This document shows, piece after piece, positions 62,215-64,000 of a stretch of DNA of 64,000 nt. The notes beneath the pieces are model-generated. The model did not search any database. It was given only the letters and a program-made list of their open reading frames with translations, and had not been told where the DNA came from. The DNA is from Lobosporangium transversale (Eukaryota; Mortierellomycota; Mortierellomycetes; Mortierellales; Mortierellaceae), in assembly GCF_002105155.1 (NCBI RefSeq), contig NW_019029000.1, forward strand, positions 186,001 to 250,000. The letters run 5' to 3'. Positions within the stretch are counted from its first letter, which is position 1. Every line of letters starts with the position of its first letter. A program made the position numbers and the translations under genes.

Positions 62215-62697
62215 CTATAGCACTATTGTTTGGATATCAAGCCTATCACCTTCTGCCAGTCCAATCACTTCAGCCACTTTCCAAAGCAGATCTTTATCAT
62301 CGAGTCTGATGGCACCAGAGCGGCCCAAGGCCAAGTATGTACATGAATAGCTGTGCCGGTGGCCTTACTGAATACTCTTGATCATGATTACGGCCGCCTG
62401 TAATTATACAACTCATTTGGGACTCAAAATCCTTTGATAGAGATACTAAAATAAATACCTTCGAGGATCTCGCAAGATTTCGGCCAAGGCGATATCCTTA
62501 CTTGAGTTGATGGAGAAGGATCCGCAATGATAGAATCCATTAGGTTGAGTGATGAAATATACTATATTTAAACTTTCGAACCAAGAGAAAAGCTTTGGAG
62601 CTCAGGCAACTCATTCCTAATGGAGCATTTGCCTACAATCTAAGCAATCCATTGCTTTGCCTATCCGTCTATGATCAGGGTTCTCTGAAGCACCCAT
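62215..62697 (-). CDS. Three-exon small hypothetical protein
   Basis: Exons 62697-62637, 62561-62459 and 62350-62215 join in frame to 99 residues, with introns of 75 and 108 nt that have normal donors (GTAGGC, GTATTT) and acceptors (ATATAG, CACAG). All three phases close and no stop interrupts the joined frame. The product has mixed composition (for example LYFITQPNGFYHCGSF and KDLLWKVAEVIGLAEGDRLD), unlike the low-complexity chance ORFs elsewhere. No signal peptide or known domain is recognised. It could be a lineage-specific gene or an exon set surviving from a decayed element. Confidence 0.5.
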
Positions 62698-63443
62698 TTA
62701 TGCTGATATAATAATACCTTTTATTTGCATATAATATGAGACGCCTGCACAGGACAAGCCTAGTTATTCATAAACCAAGATCAACACGAACCAACGAATT
62801 GGAACCCTTACTGCGTCAACAATCCTGTGTTTGTCATCTTTCGGACACCAATCTATCGAGCACTATAACTTGGCTGTCGAGAAATATGAAGACTTATTTT
62901 ATTTGCCTGGAAATAGGGGTCGTATAGCTGACCATGACGATCAAATGATAACTCGGCTTCGGTACTCATGTTCGTCTTCCTAGTGAAAGGCTATGTGAAG
63001 TCGAAAGAAGGCCGACTAGAGCTAATGCTGGTGATGAGTAATCCAACCATATGCTCAGATGCTGCATCTGTAGTTGACTCTGTCTTGACATGTCTTATTG
63101 ATGGGCTCCCTTGAAGGAGGAGACGTACTTGTCATCGAAGAACTCCAGAACTAATGTCAATATGGATACTACTGATAATGATGATGTCGCTCGATATGTC
63201 AACATTGCGTGCCTATTCGCCCACAGTGGTTATGAGTGTTCGAATGTGGGTGCAGGTCCTAACTAAGGTACCGGTTACGGCTGCGGGTAACTCTTGTGAA
63301 CGGTAATCGCTTGACCCCAGTCAGTTATTTTTCTAGACATTTAATCCACATGGTGGTGTTTACACTACGAAAAAACAATTTTATTTTTATTATCATAAAT
63401 ATAACTGCCTCTCACTTCCTAGTTTTTTTTTTTTTTTTGTTAA
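62698..63443. other. Spacer upstream of the acyltransferase 3' end
   Basis: About 750 bp of mixed composition with few homopolymers. No gene is supported on either strand; all frames are short. Confidence 0.5.
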
Positions 63444-64000
63444 TCAAGGCCATTTCTCAGTCCAAACACCTCCTTCGATACTGTCTGTCCAGTCTTCCTT
63501 CATTTTCTCTAGGAATGCATCCTTCTCAACATACTTTTGGACAACCCATTCACTCAACTTTTCATCATCTTCAGGCAGATCTTCAATCTTATAACGTTTC
63601 ACATGTACATGAAATTTATATTCGGGTGACAGCTGGGCTGTGTGAACACGCACCAGATCTGGGGGTACGCCAAATCCTTTCGTCTTGTGGTAGTATGCGA
63701 ATGTGAAATCTAGTGGTAGTAAGGCACCGTATAGTAGCGGAACGAGTCGTTAACAATTAATCTGGAGTCAAAATCGATCGTTTTTTCAACATTAATAAAA
63801 AACCTCTGTCGATCCATTACCATAGATACATTTGACATGTGTGCCTCTAAACTTGTTGACACAGGCAATAAAACCCTTTGTTCTAGGCATCATGACATTC
63901 GACAGCAAGGGCAAACCGCGTGAGAGCATGAACTTTTGTGACGCAGCCAACTTGCTGGGTGTCAGACGTGAGCCCTCCAAGAAACTGGCCACCCAGACGG
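63444..64000 (-). CDS. 1-acylglycerol-3-phosphate acyltransferase-like, 5' part outside window
   Basis: Exons 63709-63444 and 64000-63821 (continuing past the window edge) encode the C-terminal 148 or so residues. Acyltransferase block III is visible (FLEGSRLT), followed by SQKFMLSRGLPLL and MMPRTKGFIACV, which match the eukaryotic LPAAT/AGPAT3-5 and LCLAT branch. The tail WVVQKYVEKDAFLEKMKEDW is also typical. The catalytic HX4D block should lie outside the window. Relatives are ER-membrane enzymes that acylate lysophospholipids. Confidence 0.88.

Overview
The window is nuclear DNA of a fungus, most likely an early-diverging filamentous lineage (Mucoromycota; Mortierella-like is my best guess from gene content and intron style, not checked by any search). 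Support: intron-rich protein genes with GT-AG and some GC-AG introns, fungal-type HUT1, YMC1-like carrier, FUR1, SBH1, verprolin, IRC6/AAGAB and HAL/NPR-type kinase genes, a full Argonaute, poly-Q/poly-Ser proteins, and very many A or T runs of 15-35 bp in introns, UTRs and spacers. There is no prokaryotic, organellar or viral signature.

Layout. 1-8.9 kb (+): the 3' part of a Ser/Thr-rich protein, then a 1,689-aa LRR-RhoGEF-PH protein. 9-13.9 kb: ORF-poor AT-rich spacer with one GC-rich island. 13.9-16.4 kb (+): bHLH factor. 17.3-23.4 kb (-): HUT1 transporter, acyl-CoA-binding protein, YMC1-like mitochondrial carrier. 24.7-25.2 kb (+): cytochrome b5-like/MAPR protein. 25.8-27.3 kb (-): Ser-rich hypothetical protein. 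28-30.8 kb: decayed island. 30.9-38.8 kb (+): verprolin, four-finger C2H2 factor, uracil phosphoribosyltransferase. 39.1-39.8 kb (-): Sec61 beta. 40.2-43.3 kb (+): Argonaute, followed by a small transposon cluster (foldback MITE, poly(A)-type retrocopies) and tRNA-Ala. 45.2-60.7 kb (-): FMP32/MCUR1-like protein, HAL/NPR-type kinase, AAGAB/Irc6, glutamate-cysteine ligase modifier, a small ORF, RWDD1/Gir2, asparagine synthetase. 62.2-62.7 kb (-): a three-exon gene reconstructed here. 63.4 kb to the edge (-): 3' end of an acyltransferase.

The genes are unrelated housekeeping, signalling and regulatory genes. I see no metabolic cluster or defence island. The exon models were built by hand: every junction was chosen so that phases close and the joined protein matches its family. 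Coordinates may be off by one base beside long homopolymers.

The most interesting observations concern gene architecture. Three genes (ACB1, FUR1, SBH1) have an intron placed exactly after the ATG, and GIR2 has a 7-nt first coding exon. There are in-frame microexons of 8, 21 and 28 nt. Three GC-AG introns occur, two of them in Argonaute. Elements in the transposon cluster beside Argonaute carry clear insertion scars.
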